This document shows positions 1 through 8,322 of a stretch of DNA of 64,000 nucleotides, in pieces. Positions within the stretch are counted from its first letter, which is position 1, and each line of letters opens with the position of its first letter. Origin of the DNA: Kosmotoga olearia TBF 19.5.1 (GTDB taxonomy: Bacteria > Thermotogota > Thermotogae > Petrotogales > Kosmotogaceae); the NCBI RefSeq assembly GCF_000023325.1, contig NC_012785.1, positions 1,302,001 through 1,366,000 on the forward strand, given 5' to 3'. Made by a program: the position numbers and the translations under genes. Under the pieces are notes generated by a model. The model did no database searches. It was given only the letters and a program-made list of their open reading frames with translations, and was not told the DNA's origin.

Positions 1-985
1 CTTCTTCTTTTGCACCATATCTAAGTGCAGTGCCAAGCTGAATATTGGTAAACTCAAGAGGTATTACCGGATGATCGCACATCATGGCTGCAAGGATGCC
101 CTTCTCATTTATAATTCTGACAGACTCGTAGCTCATGTCTTTCAGCTCGAGCTTAGTTCTGAAACCGAAAATTGGGCCCAGAATCAGGGGTACGTTCTTC
201 GCTTTAATATAGTCGGCGATTTTGTAAGCCTCAGTAGCATGTTCGATAACCAGGTTGAAACCGAATTCTTCGGATATCCTGATCGCCGTGAGGATATCAT
301 CCATCCTGTGGGCATGTATTCTGGCTGGTATTTCTTTCTTGAGAACTTTCTCGCCTGCCTCTAACTGCAGATCTATGTCGGTGAATTCTTCCCCATTGGA
401 AAGTGCCTTTTCTTTCTTCTGCATGTAGTTCTTTACCTTCTGGAAGTACTGTCTTATTATCGCAGCTATACCCAGCCTGGTCCCGGGTTGCTGCTTTCTC
501 TCTCGTCCATAAACCCTCTTGGGATTCTCACCGGTTGCCATCTTCAGCCCCGCAGGAGCTTTTACAACCATTTCATCCACTATTCTGGAACGGAATTTGA
601 AGATTGCTCCCTGACCACCTATGGGGTTGGCGCTTCCAGGGAATACATTTACCGTTGTTACTCCTCCGGAAAGAGCCCTATCAATTGCGGGGTCGTTGGG
701 GTAGAAGGCGTCAAGCACCCTGACTTCAGCGGTAACGGGGTTTGTCTTCTCGTTGCCATCCTGGTAAAGCTCTTCGCTTACTCCCTCTTCAAAGACACCG
801 ATATGAGAATGCGCATCAACAAAACCGGGAAAGATAAATTTTCCGGAAACGTCAATGATTTCAGCATTACTGTTTTTTAATTGCTCGCCTATGGCCTTGA
901 TTTTACCATCAACTATCAACAGGTCGCCCTTGAAGGGACTCGATGTAATTGGATAAATTGTACCGTTTTTAAATAGAATTTCCAT
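1..985 (-). CDS. Amidohydrolase (imidazolonepropionase-like), C-terminus off the left edge
   Basis: About 328 residues are visible and the gene runs off the window. The N-terminus reads MEILFKNGTIYPITS, a composite beta-sandwich start typical of the amidohydrolase superfamily. It is followed by the metal-binding HSH motif in FVDAHSHIGVF (about residues 57-67) and later by RIHAHRMDD and VIEHATEAY, which supply further metal-ligand histidines. These proteins are metal-dependent cytosolic hydrolases of cyclic amides or related C-N bonds; the substrate cannot be told. The ATG at 985 follows GGAGGTGG with 5-7 nt spacing, which fixes the start. It is separated from the citrate operon by a repeat-bearing gap. 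Confidence 0.85.
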   Translation of the reverse strand, partial: MEILFKNGTIYPITSSPFKGDLLIVDGKIKAIGEQLKNSNAEIIDVSGKFIFPGFVDAHSHIGVFEEGVSEELYQDGNEKTNPVTAEVRVLDAFYPNDPAIDRALSGGVTTVNVFPGSANPIGGQGAIFKFRSRIVDEMVVKAPAGLKMATGENPKRVYGRERKQQPGTRLGIAAIIRQYFQKVKNYMQKKEKALSNGEEFTDIDLQLEAGEKVLKKEIPARIHAHRMDDILTAIRISEEFGFNLVIEHATEAYKIADYIKAKNVPLILGPIFGFRTKLELKDMSYESVRIINEKGILAAMMCDHPVIPLEFTNIQLGTALRYGAKEE

Positions 986-1234
986 AGTTCCACCTCCAAA
1001 AAATCTGGAAACAAGAAATTTCCAAGTAAATAGGCTGGTTTCAAGATGGAAAGTATCGCAATAATACAAATTCTAGTTATGCATTATAAGGCATTTGCCA
1101 CTCCAGCTATACGATCCCATTCTAACAAATAAATAGTACGTAAAGCAAATTAATTTCCAGCGAATAGGTAAAAAACCGGGAGCCGAGATAGCAGCTGCGT
1201 TGCTGACATAAAAAACAGGGCACAGCATGCTGTA

Positions 1235-1280
1235 TAAAACTCGAGAACCGAGAGTCCGAGAATCCGAGAAGGTAAGACGA
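1235..1280 (-). repeat. Inverted copy of the CT-rich array spacer
   Basis: The plus strand shows repeated CCGAGA units (CCGAGAGTCCGAGAATCCG), the reverse complement of the TCTCGGATTCTCGG spacer found in all arrays of this window. It is one of only two clear spacers in this orientation; the other lies at 21160-21205. The rest of 986-1375 shows no gene. Confidence 0.6.
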
Positions 1281-1375
1281 CCAATGGCAAAGTATAGTAA
1301 CCAGAAAGGGCAGAACATGTTCTGCCCCTACATTAGAAAACAACGTTTTTTTACAGTCTTTCAAGTGTTAACATT

Positions 1376-1492
1376 GTGAGCGTCGGCCGCAGCAAGCGTC
1401 GTATTATCGATTGTCAGCGCTGCAAGCCTCAACGTCGTGAGCCTCCTGAGCGCAGCTCAGCACTTTCTCAGCGAAGCGGCACTCTCGAATCC
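1376..1492 (+). repeat. Hairpin-module array remnant abutting the icd stop codon
   Basis: This segment carries the GCAAGCCTC and GTCGTGAGCCTCC modules, the hairpin CTGAGC-GCA-GCTCAG (1446-1460), and a CTCTCGAATCC spacer. The same order recurs at 6226-6300, 14265-14310 and 32320-32400. The array ends exactly at the stop codon of the convergent isocitrate dehydrogenase gene. Confidence 0.75.
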
Positions 1493-2695
1493 CTATTCTT
1501 CAATGTTTTTAATGATTTCTTCTGCAAATTCCGTGGTTTTAAGAGGCTCTACACCTTTCTTTCTTGCGAGATCTATGGTCATCTTCCCGTCCATTATAGT
1601 TTTCTCAACAGCTTTTCTTATAATACTTCCAACTTCTTTCCATCCAATATAATCGAACATCATAGCACCGGATAATATCAAGGATGTTGGGTTTGCTATT
1701 TCCTTTCCAGCAAGTTGCGGTGCTGTACCGTGTGTTGGTTCAAACAAAGCCACAAAATCTCCTATGTTTGCACCAGGAACTAACCCTATACCACCAACCT
1801 GAGCTGCAACAGCATCAGACAGATAATCTCCATTCAGGTTAGGGAGGAGCATTATATCGTACTCCGAAGGTTCTAAGAGTATCTGCTGGAACATGTTATC
1901 CGCTATTCTATCTTTTACGATCAATTTTTCAGATACGGGCTCATTTAACTCTCTCTCCGAAACCACTTTGCCTTCAAATTCATTCAAAGCCACTTCATAA
2001 GCCCATTCTACAAAAGCGCCCTCTGTGTATTTCATTATATTTCCCTTATGGACTATGGTGACACTCTTTCTGCCATTTTCCAGGGCGTATTGAATAGCTT
2101 TTCTCGTAATTCTCTTCGTAGCGAATTCACTTATGGGCTTCAATCCAAGTCCTGAATCGCCTCTAATTTCCAGATTAAACGTATCTCTTAAAAAGTCGAT
2201 AACCTTTTTCGCTTCTTGTGAGCCTTTTTTCCATTCTATTCCAGCGTACACGTCTTCCGTGTTCTCACGGAAAATTACCACATCTAAAAGTTCCGGGTGC
2301 TTAACTGGAGCTGGAACTCCTTTTATCCATTTGACAGGCCTTATACATGCATACAGATCCAGAACCTGCCTGAGCTTCACATTAAGGCTCCTGTATCCCC
2401 TTCCGACCGGGGTGGTCAAAGGTGATTTTATAGAAACAACATGACTCTTAATAGCTTCTATTGTTTCTTCAGGAAGTGGATCACCAAAGATTTCTATAGC
2501 CTTTTCACCTGCATATATTTCCTTCCATACGACTTTTCTTTTCCCTGCATAAACACGAGAAATTGCTGAATTCCACACCAACATCGCAGCCCTCATTATT
2601 TCGGGCCCTATTCCATCACCTGCTATATATGGGATTATGGGATTATTTGGAACCAAAATACTGTTGTTTTCTACCTTTATTTTCTGTCCTTCCAA
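1493..2695 (-). CDS. icd: Isocitrate dehydrogenase
   Basis: This 400-residue protein should oxidatively decarboxylate isocitrate to 2-oxoglutarate in the cytosol. The substrate loop is visible as GRGYRSLNVKLRQ (around residue 100), the metal-binding segment as NLNGDYLSDAVA, and the coenzyme-binding turn as EPTHGTAPQLAG, all typical of the prokaryotic NADP-type family at normal length. Whether it uses NADP or NAD was not resolved. It is the last gene of the operon citrate synthase - large hydro-lyase - small hydro-lyase - icd, starting 6 nt after the small subunit. Together they form the oxidative branch from acetyl-CoA and oxaloacetate to 2-oxoglutarate, likely for glutamate synthesis. The C-terminus (KNIEE) is followed directly by a repeat array. 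Confidence 0.95.
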   Translation of the reverse strand: MEGQKIKVENNSILVPNNPIIPYIAGDGIGPEIMRAAMLVWNSAISRVYAGKRKVVWKEIYAGEKAIEIFGDPLPEETIEAIKSHVVSIKSPLTTPVGRGYRSLNVKLRQVLDLYACIRPVKWIKGVPAPVKHPELLDVVIFRENTEDVYAGIEWKKGSQEAKKVIDFLRDTFNLEIRGDSGLGLKPISEFATKRITRKAIQYALENGRKSVTIVHKGNIMKYTEGAFVEWAYEVALNEFEGKVVSERELNEPVSEKLIVKDRIADNMFQQILLEPSEYDIMLLPNLNGDYLSDAVAAQVGGIGLVPGANIGDFVALFEPTHGTAPQLAGKEIANPTSLILSGAMMFDYIGWKEVGSIIRKAVEKTIMDGKMTIDLARKKGVEPLKTTEFAEEIIKNIEE

Positions 2696-2701
2696 GGCGA
2701 A

Positions 2702-3226
2702 TCACTCCACAAAGTAGTCTCCAAACTCTTTTATGTAATTTCTTATTCCACCTTTTTCTACGATCTTCAATATAAAATCTGGCATGGGGTTAAATCTGTA
2801 AGTTTTCCCTTTGGTGAGGTTCTTGACGATTCCATTTCTAAGATCGACCTCTATTACATCGCCTTCGTCTATTTCATCGGTTTCCTCAATTTCTACCAAA
2901 GGAAGTCCTATATTTATAGAGTTCCTGTAAAATATCCTGGCAAAGGATTTCGCTATTATGCACGAAATTCCGGCAAGTTTTATTATCCTGGGCGCATGTT
3001 CCCTGGAAGATCCCATTCCAAAGTTTTTTCCAGCGACTATAATGTCCCCTTTTTTTACTATTTTTGGAAAATCTTCTCTCGCATCTTCAAGTACATGTTT
3101 TGCGAGTTCTGGAAGATTGGTGCGTAAATGAAAATATCTTCCAGGCGCTATATGATCTGTTGAAATATCATCACCGAATTTCCACACTTTCCCTTTAATA
3201 ATCAATTGTATCTCCCCCTTATGCAA
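2702..3226 (-). CDS. LeuD-type hydro-lyase small subunit, probable aconitase subunit
   Basis: The 174-residue product has the swivel domain of the 3-isopropylmalate dehydratase / homoaconitase small subunit. It begins KGKVWKFGDDISTDHIAPGRY, followed by AGKNFGMGSSREHAP, the substrate-recognition loop, near residue 70. It overlaps the large-subunit gene by 8 nt, implying coupled translation. By family name it could be LeuD. Its position between citrate synthase and isocitrate dehydrogenase, with no leucine genes nearby, argues that the pair isomerises citrate to isocitrate. That assignment is inferred from context. Confidence 0.85.
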   Translation of the reverse strand: MHKGEIQLIIKGKVWKFGDDISTDHIAPGRYFHLRTNLPELAKHVLEDAREDFPKIVKKGDIIVAGKNFGMGSSREHAPRIIKLAGISCIIAKSFARIFYRNSINIGLPLVEIEETDEIDEGDVIEVDLRNGIVKNLTKGKTYRFNPMPDFILKIVEKGGIRNYIKEFGDYFVE

Positions 3227-4472
3227 GGAACTTCCTTGGGTCGGTGATTTTGCCGGTTATAGCTGAAGCTGCAGCGGTTGCTGGAGAAGCAAGAAATATT
3301 TCAGCTTTTGGATTTCCCATTCTTCCTTTGAAATTTCTATTTTGGGTCGATAGAACCCTTTCTCCATCCCCAAGAACCCCCTGATGAACCCCCACACAGG
3401 GTCCGCATCCTGGTGCAAGCACTGTTGCGCCGCTTTCCACAAAGATCTTAATCAGACCTTCTTCTAAGGCTTTTAGATAGACCTCTTTTGATGCAGGTAT
3501 AACTATTAACCTCACATCAGGATGCTTTTCTCTGCCCTTTAAAATCGAAGCTGCCACCCTCAAATCTTCGAGTCTTCCATTTGTACAGGTACCTATGAAT
3601 ACCTGATCTATCTTGATACCTTCAACTTCGCTGATACTCTTAGTGTTATCGACAGTGTGAGGAAGTGCAACCGCCGGTTCAAGATTGGATACATCTATTT
3701 CATAGATTTTTTCGTAAACCGCATCAGGATCAGATTTTATTTCTCTGTAATCTGATTCCCTACCATAAGCTCTTAGGAATGCTCTTGTTTTCTCATCCGG
3801 GGCTATTATTCCTGATTTCGCTCCTGCTTCAATTGCCATATTGGTTATGGTGAATCTTGCTTCCTGTGAGATCTGCTCTATAACCTCTCCCTCAAATTCC
3901 ATTACTTTGTAATTCGCACCGTCAGCTCCAATGAGACCAATTATGTGTAAAATTATATCCTTTGAAAAAACTCCATCAGGAATTTTTCCATTCAAAACAA
4001 ATTTCAAGCTCGCCGGGACTTTTAGCCATACTTTCCCTAGTCCGAAAGCGAGTGCAACATCTGTTGATCCCATCCCGGTAGCAAACGCTCCAAGAGCACC
4101 AGAAGTGCATGTATGAGAATCGGCACCAACAACAAGGTCACCAGGCTTCACATACTTCTCAACAAGTATTTGGTGCGATACTCCCTCACCTATATCCGAA
4201 AGAATGGCTCCTGTCTTTTTCGAAAAATCTCTCAATTTCTTTTGTGCGTTTGACAATTCTTTTCGCGGACTCGGTGAGGCATGGTCTATAAAAAGAATGG
4301 AATTCGGGGCTTTAAGAACGTCAAACCCCATTGTGCAGAACTCATCAACAGCCAGAGGACCGGTTCCATCTTGAACCATGGCTATATCTACCTTAGCAAC
4401 AACGATATCTCCAGAATTCACGTCTCTTCCAACATGTTCGGATATTATTTTTTCGGCGATGGTTTTCCCCAT
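3219..4472 (-). CDS. LeuC-type hydro-lyase large subunit, probable two-subunit aconitase
   Basis: This 417-residue protein has the three cysteines that hold the [4Fe-4S] cluster: FIGTCTNGRLEDL (about residue 295) and APGCGPCVG (about residue 355). It also has the VGADSHTCTSGALGAFATG segment of the aconitase superfamily. The length matches the LeuC / HACN / methanogen-type class, not the 650-900 residue AcnA or AcnB. Known members act on isopropylmalate, homocitrate or citrate. Here it lies 3 nt after citrate synthase and upstream of icd, so aconitase activity is the economical reading. The substrate cannot be proved from sequence. Confidence 0.88.
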   Translation of the reverse strand: MGKTIAEKIISEHVGRDVNSGDIVVAKVDIAMVQDGTGPLAVDEFCTMGFDVLKAPNSILFIDHASPSPRKELSNAQKKLRDFSKKTGAILSDIGEGVSHQILVEKYVKPGDLVVGADSHTCTSGALGAFATGMGSTDVALAFGLGKVWLKVPASLKFVLNGKIPDGVFSKDIILHIIGLIGADGANYKVMEFEGEVIEQISQEARFTITNMAIEAGAKSGIIAPDEKTRAFLRAYGRESDYREIKSDPDAVYEKIYEIDVSNLEPAVALPHTVDNTKSISEVEGIKIDQVFIGTCTNGRLEDLRVAASILKGREKHPDVRLIVIPASKEVYLKALEEGLIKIFVESGATVLAPGCGPCVGVHQGVLGDGERVLSTQNRNFKGRMGNPKAEIFLASPATAAASAITGKITDPRKFLA

Positions 4473-4475
4473 TTT

Positions 4476-5615
4476 TCACTCCCTCGCTTCCAAAGGTATG
4501 TATTCAGCGTTCATAGGTCCAACATAGACGCCGCACGGTCTTATTATCTTATTTGATTTGGTATATTCGATAACATGAGCTGTCCAGCCTACTACACGTG
4601 CTATAGCGAATATAGCTGTATAGATCTCTTTTGGGAAACCAAGCAGTTTGTAAACTATCCCGGAATAAAGGTCAACATTCGGGAATATTTTCTTATGTGC
4701 AAGTTTCTCCACAACGACCTTCTCGAGTTTTTCGGCTATCGGGAAATATTTGGCGTCGTTCATTTTCAACGAAAGCTTTCTCGCGTATTCCTTTAGAACT
4801 TTTGATCTTGGGTCATAAGTTTTGTACACCCTGTGACCAAACCCGGGAATTTTCCTTTTTTCTTTCAAAGCCTTTTCAACATAGCTCTCCACATTCTCTG
4901 GAGTGCCTATCTCTTCTATCATGTCTATCACTTTCTCATTGGCTCCTCCATGCAGAGGACCTTTTAGGGCTCCGATCGCCCCCGTGATCGAAGAGTACAT
5001 ATCAGATAATGTTGAGGCGATTACCATGGCTGTGAAAGTGGAAGCGTTCAGCCCTTGCTCTGCATGCAGTATTAATATCGAATTCATGAGTTTTGAGATT
5101 TCTTCATCAGGCTTTTCTCCGGTTATCATGTAATAAAAATTAGACGCGTGATCCAGGGTTTTATCAGGTGGTACAGGCTTCATCCCTCTTGATAGCCTGT
5201 AGTGGTAAGAAACTATTGTTGGCAGCTTGGCTGTTATTCTCGCTGCTCTTTGAAGTTCGTCGTGTGAAGCTTGAAGATCCTCGAAAACGCCGAACAGCGA
5301 GACGCAGCTCCTCAAAACATCCATTGGATGAGCCTTATTCGGTAATCTGGCAATATGATCTTCTATTTCGGGATGTATGTCCCGGCTATCTGCCATGAAT
5401 CTTATAAGGTCATCCAACTCTTTTCTATTCGGCAGATACCCAAACCACAGGAGAAAAGCAACTTCTTCAAATGAAGCTTTTTCCGCAAGAACTTCCACAG
5501 GGATTCCCCTGTAGACTAATCTTCCCTTTTCGCCATTTATGTAGCTCAAGGATGTTTCAGCAATTGCTACATTTTCCAGACCTTTGAAAATTTTTACGCC
5601 TTCAAAAGAAGTCAT
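4476..5615 (-). CDS. gltA: Citrate synthase
   Basis: The protein of 379 residues condenses acetyl-CoA with oxaloacetate. Visible signatures are GPLHGGANEKV, holding a catalytic histidine, and PGFGHRVYKTYDPR, the citrate-synthase signature with the second histidine. It is the short (about 380 residue) Gram-positive/archaeal type. I start it at the ATG at 5615, which follows GTGAGGAGTTGC. An in-frame GTG at 5636 would place the ribosome site inside the gene. It heads the operon and is followed at 3 nt by the aconitase-like large subunit. Upstream (5640-5830) is AT-rich and presumably holds the promoter, but I could not pick convincing boxes. Confidence 0.93.
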   Translation of the reverse strand: MTSFEGVKIFKGLENVAIAETSLSYINGEKGRLVYRGIPVEVLAEKASFEEVAFLLWFGYLPNRKELDDLIRFMADSRDIHPEIEDHIARLPNKAHPMDVLRSCVSLFGVFEDLQASHDELQRAARITAKLPTIVSYHYRLSRGMKPVPPDKTLDHASNFYYMITGEKPDEEISKLMNSILILHAEQGLNASTFTAMVIASTLSDMYSSITGAIGALKGPLHGGANEKVIDMIEEIGTPENVESYVEKALKEKRKIPGFGHRVYKTYDPRSKVLKEYARKLSLKMNDAKYFPIAEKLEKVVVEKLAHKKIFPNVDLYSGIVYKLLGFPKEIYTAIFAIARVVGWTAHVIEYTKSNKIIRPCGVYVGPMNAEYIPLEARE

Positions 5616-5876
5616 GCAACTCCTCACTTTCCCCACATATGATTATTTCATTAATTATCGGCTTTAAAATACTAAGAACACTCAAAAATGAAGCAAAATG
5701 ACACCAAAATTTCACAAAATAATTGATATTACATTATTTCTAGTAGAATTTAGCGATTTACTCCGAATAGCGCAATATATATACTGGTTTTACTGGTTAT
5801 TGTGAGTTATTTTATCACAATCATGATGGTTTATCATAATTGGAAGATTGAAAAAAATGTGAACAGTCCCCATTTT

Positions 5877-6465
5877 CATATTACCGGTTGCTGGGTGTAG
5901 AGCAATCCTCTCGGGTTCTATTCCGCCGTATGCACGTGTCATCGACAAAGTCGGTCGAGATAACTGCGCCGGACTTACCCACACGAAGCGTGTTTACCAG
6001 TTCTCTATTTTTCAAGCCGCAAAGCAACCCTTTCGCTTTTTGATTTTTACGTACAACGCACAACGTACAACCGACAACGGTTTTTATCGCTGCGCAACAG
6101 TTCGCAACAACTACGAAGCAGTTCGGGTCAACTCCAAAGGAGTTCGTATCACCGGCGAAGCCGGTCGTATCAATCCCGAAGGGATTCGTATCCGCCGCGC
6201 AGCGGCTATCTCGGTTCTCGGCTTTTTATCAGCGTCTGCGAGCCCCAACCTCGTGAGCGTCAACGTCGTGAGCCTCCTGAGCGCAGCTCAGCACTTCACA
6301 GCTTAGCTGCTTTCCGCCGCGCAGCGGCTCTCTCGGTTCTCGGACTCTCGGATTCTCGTATTCTTATCAGGAGTTCGTATCACCGGCGAAGCCGGTCGTA
6401 TCAATCCCGCAGGGATTCGTGTCGCCGCGAAGCGGCTCTCTCGGACTCTCGGATCCTTGTCTCTC
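5877..6465 (+). repeat. 21-nt phased GNA-hairpin array (best exemplar)
   Basis: Six successive mini inverted repeats have loop centres at 6095, 6116, 6137, 6158, 6179 and 6200, exactly 21 nt apart. Stems differ: ACCGGC-GAA-GCCGGT (6151-6165), AATCCC-GAA-GGGATT (6172-6186) and CCGC-GCA-GCGG (6195-6205). The same stems recur at 6381-6434 with loops GAA, GCA and GAA, so the middle loop base is free while G and A are kept. CT-rich spacers of TCTCGGTTCTCGG type and the CTGAGC-GCA-GCTCAG module follow. Reading frames cross the array as heptapeptide repeats, but I see no start site or codon bias supporting a protein. Confidence 0.85.
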
Positions 6466-6471
6466 AGTTCT

Positions 6472-6500
6472 TTGAAAGTACGTCAAGAATTGGGTATAAT
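6472..6500 (+). promoter_or_regulatory. Sigma-A promoter of the rib operon
   Basis: TTGAAA (6472-6477) is separated by 17 nt from a perfect TATAAT (6495-6500). It lies 34 nt upstream of the FMN riboswitch and immediately after the array spacer. Confidence 0.8.
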
Positions 6501-6533
6501 ATACTTAAATAGAAAAAATTAAATACAGAAAAA

Positions 6534-6646
6534 TTCTCCGGGGCAGGGTGAAATTCCCGACCGGCGGTGAAAGCCCGCGAGCTCCTGAAGGAGTTGATCC
6601 GGTGGAATTCCGGAGCCGACGGTGAAAGTCCGGATGGGAGGAGAAT
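6534..6646 (+). promoter_or_regulatory. FMN riboswitch (RFN element)
   Basis: The conserved RFN core is fully present. It includes GGGGCAGGGTGAAATTCCCG, the CGGCGGTGAAAGCCCGCGAG arm, GATCCGGTGGAATTCCGG, and CCGACGGTGAAAGTCCGG before the closing GGGAGGAGAA, which pairs with the opening TTCTCC. It binds FMN and lies directly upstream of a rho-independent terminator and ribD, so it should repress riboflavin synthesis by transcription termination when FMN is plentiful. Confidence 0.97.
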
Positions 6647-6691
6647 TGATAGTAGATAAAAAGCAATGTATATGTTGCGATATTGAATCTT

Positions 6692-6725
6692 AAAAGTCCC
6701 CGGAGTTTTCCGGGGACTTTTTTCT
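6692..6725 (+). terminator. Riboswitch expression-platform terminator
   Basis: The GTCCCCGGA / TCCGGGGAC stem is followed by a T-rich run and ends just before the ribD ribosome site. It is the expected OFF-state terminator of the FMN riboswitch. Confidence 0.9.
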
Positions 6726-6738
6726 TGGAGGAATGGAT

Positions 6739-7776
6739 ATGGATGAAAAATTTATGGAGCTTGCTATCGAGGAGGCAAGAAAAGGGGAAGGGCTGGTAAA
6801 TCCCAACCCGCTTGTAGGGGCTGTAATCGTCAAAAATGGAAAAATTTTGTCCACTGGTTACCATGAATACTTTGGTGGAAGGCACGCGGAAATTGTAGCC
6901 ATTGAGAACGCGAAAAAAATGGGGTATGACATCAAGGGAGCTGAGATATATGTAACGCTCGAACCCTGTGTCCATTATGGAAAAACGCCGCCTTGTACTG
7001 ACAGGATTATAAGAGAAGGGTTCTCAGCTGTGTACATTGGAACCCTGGACCCAAATCCCATGGTCCACGGAAAAGGCGAGGAAAAACTAAAAAACGCCGG
7101 AATATGCGTAAAGCACGGAATTTTAGAGGTCAAGGCAAAGGAATTGATCGAGGTTTTCGCAAAGTATATGAAAACAAAAATGCCTTTCGTTGCGTTGAAA
7201 CTCGCTATGAGCTTAGATGGGTTCATTACAAGCATGCGTGGAAAACGCGAAAGGATTACATCAGATCGGGCAAGAGAAAAGGTTCATAGATTAAGAAACT
7301 ACTACTCAGCAATAATGATTGGTTCAAAAACCGCCATTTCTGACGACCCTCTTTTGACCTGCCGATATTCATTTTGCAAAAGAAATCCAATTCGTATCAT
7401 CCTGGATAGATCCGGGAAAACTGCGAAAGTGAATCTAAAACTCTTTGCCCAAGAAGGAAGGACGATAATCTTCACATCTTCGAATGAGCGTTGGCCTGAA
7501 AATGTTGAAGTTATCCGAAAAGATGATTTATCTCCAGAACCAATATTAAAAGCACTTGGAAAAATGGGGATAGATTCCGTTCTCGTTGAAGGAGGCGCAA
7601 ATGTTGCATCCCAGTTTATCAACTATGCCGATAAAATTCACCTCTTCTATGCTCCAATAGCCTTTGGAAATGGGCTTTCCCCATTTGATCGTAAATTTAA
7701 AGGATTCACGACGAAAAGAGTAGAGGTGTACCATCCAGACATTTACTGGGAGTTGATACCATGTTCACAGGTATAG
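6739..7776 (+). CDS. ribD: Bifunctional riboflavin deaminase/reductase RibD
   Basis: The protein has 345 residues. The N-terminal deaminase zinc site appears as GRHAEIVAIE followed by PCVHYGKTPPC (about residues 48-85). The C-terminal reductase domain begins near residue 145 (ALKLAMSLDGFI) and includes SVLVEGGANVASQF. It deaminates and then reduces the pyrimidine intermediate of riboflavin synthesis. The ATG at 6739 is preferred because GGAGG (6727-6731) sits 7 nt upstream; the ATG at 6733 would leave only 1 nt. It is the first gene of the riboswitch-controlled operon and overlaps ribE by 16 nt. Confidence 0.96.
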   Translation: MDEKFMELAIEEARKGEGLVNPNPLVGAVIVKNGKILSTGYHEYFGGRHAEIVAIENAKKMGYDIKGAEIYVTLEPCVHYGKTPPCTDRIIREGFSAVYIGTLDPNPMVHGKGEEKLKNAGICVKHGILEVKAKELIEVFAKYMKTKMPFVALKLAMSLDGFITSMRGKRERITSDRAREKVHRLRNYYSAIMIGSKTAISDDPLLTCRYSFCKRNPIRIILDRSGKTAKVNLKLFAQEGRTIIFTSSNERWPENVEVIRKDDLSPEPILKALGKMGIDSVLVEGGANVASQFINYADKIHLFYAPIAFGNGLSPFDRKFKGFTTKRVEVYHPDIYWELIPCSQV

Positions 7777-8318
7777 TGGAATATGTTTCAAAAATGGAAA
7801 TACGTGGAAACACGCTGGTTATCGAGAATCCGTTTGATGACGTGAAGATAGGGGACAGCATTTCGGTAAACGGTGTGTGCCTTACAGCAACGGCAGTTGG
7901 AAGGTACATAACCTTTACCTGTGGGCTGGAAACACTCAAACGCACCAACCTTGGCATATGGAACGGAAGGGAAGCAAACATAGAGCGCGCGCTACCTGTT
8001 AATGGAAGATTTGATGGCCATATAGTTACAGGGCATATCGACGGCACAATCAAGTTCTTAAAAAGTTTAAAAGAAAGGGAAACAACATGGATGACCTTCT
8101 CCATGCCGAGGGAACGTTGGGGAATTGCCGAAAAAGGGTCGATCGCGATTAACGGCATTAGCCTAACAATCGCAAAGATAGATCTCGATACATTTACCGT
8201 GCAAGTCATACCGCATACATTTGAAAACACAAACCTTAGAACGCTTCATCCAGGTGACATAGTGAATTACGAGATAGACGTTATCGCGCGCTACTTGAAA
8301 GGAATTTATAAGGGGTGA
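7761..8318 (+). CDS. ribE: Riboflavin synthase alpha subunit
   Basis: The 185-residue protein starts MFTGIVEYVSKM, the classical riboflavin synthase start. It contains two lumazine-binding barrel repeats: the first includes DSISVNGVCLTAT, and the second begins near GHIDGTIKFL and includes GSIAINGISLTIA. It dismutates 6,7-dimethyl-8-ribityllumazine to riboflavin. It overlaps the end of ribD and is followed 4 nt later by ribBA. Confidence 0.96.
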   Translation: MFTGIVEYVSKMEIRGNTLVIENPFDDVKIGDSISVNGVCLTATAVGRYITFTCGLETLKRTNLGIWNGREANIERALPVNGRFDGHIVTGHIDGTIKFLKSLKERETTWMTFSMPRERWGIAEKGSIAINGISLTIAKIDLDTFTVQVIPHTFENTNLRTLHPGDIVNYEIDVIARYLKGIYKG

Positions 8319-8322
8319 GTAT

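Noticed and set aside
5877-6465. CRISPR array made of the regularly spaced repeats
   Set aside because: The units are 21 nt with no unique 30-40 nt spacers, each is an inverted repeat of different sequence, and no leader or repeat-end signature is present.
7706-8230. 174-codon frame antisense to ribE
   Set aside because: It overlaps a well-conserved riboflavin synthase gene completely and has no independent start signals.
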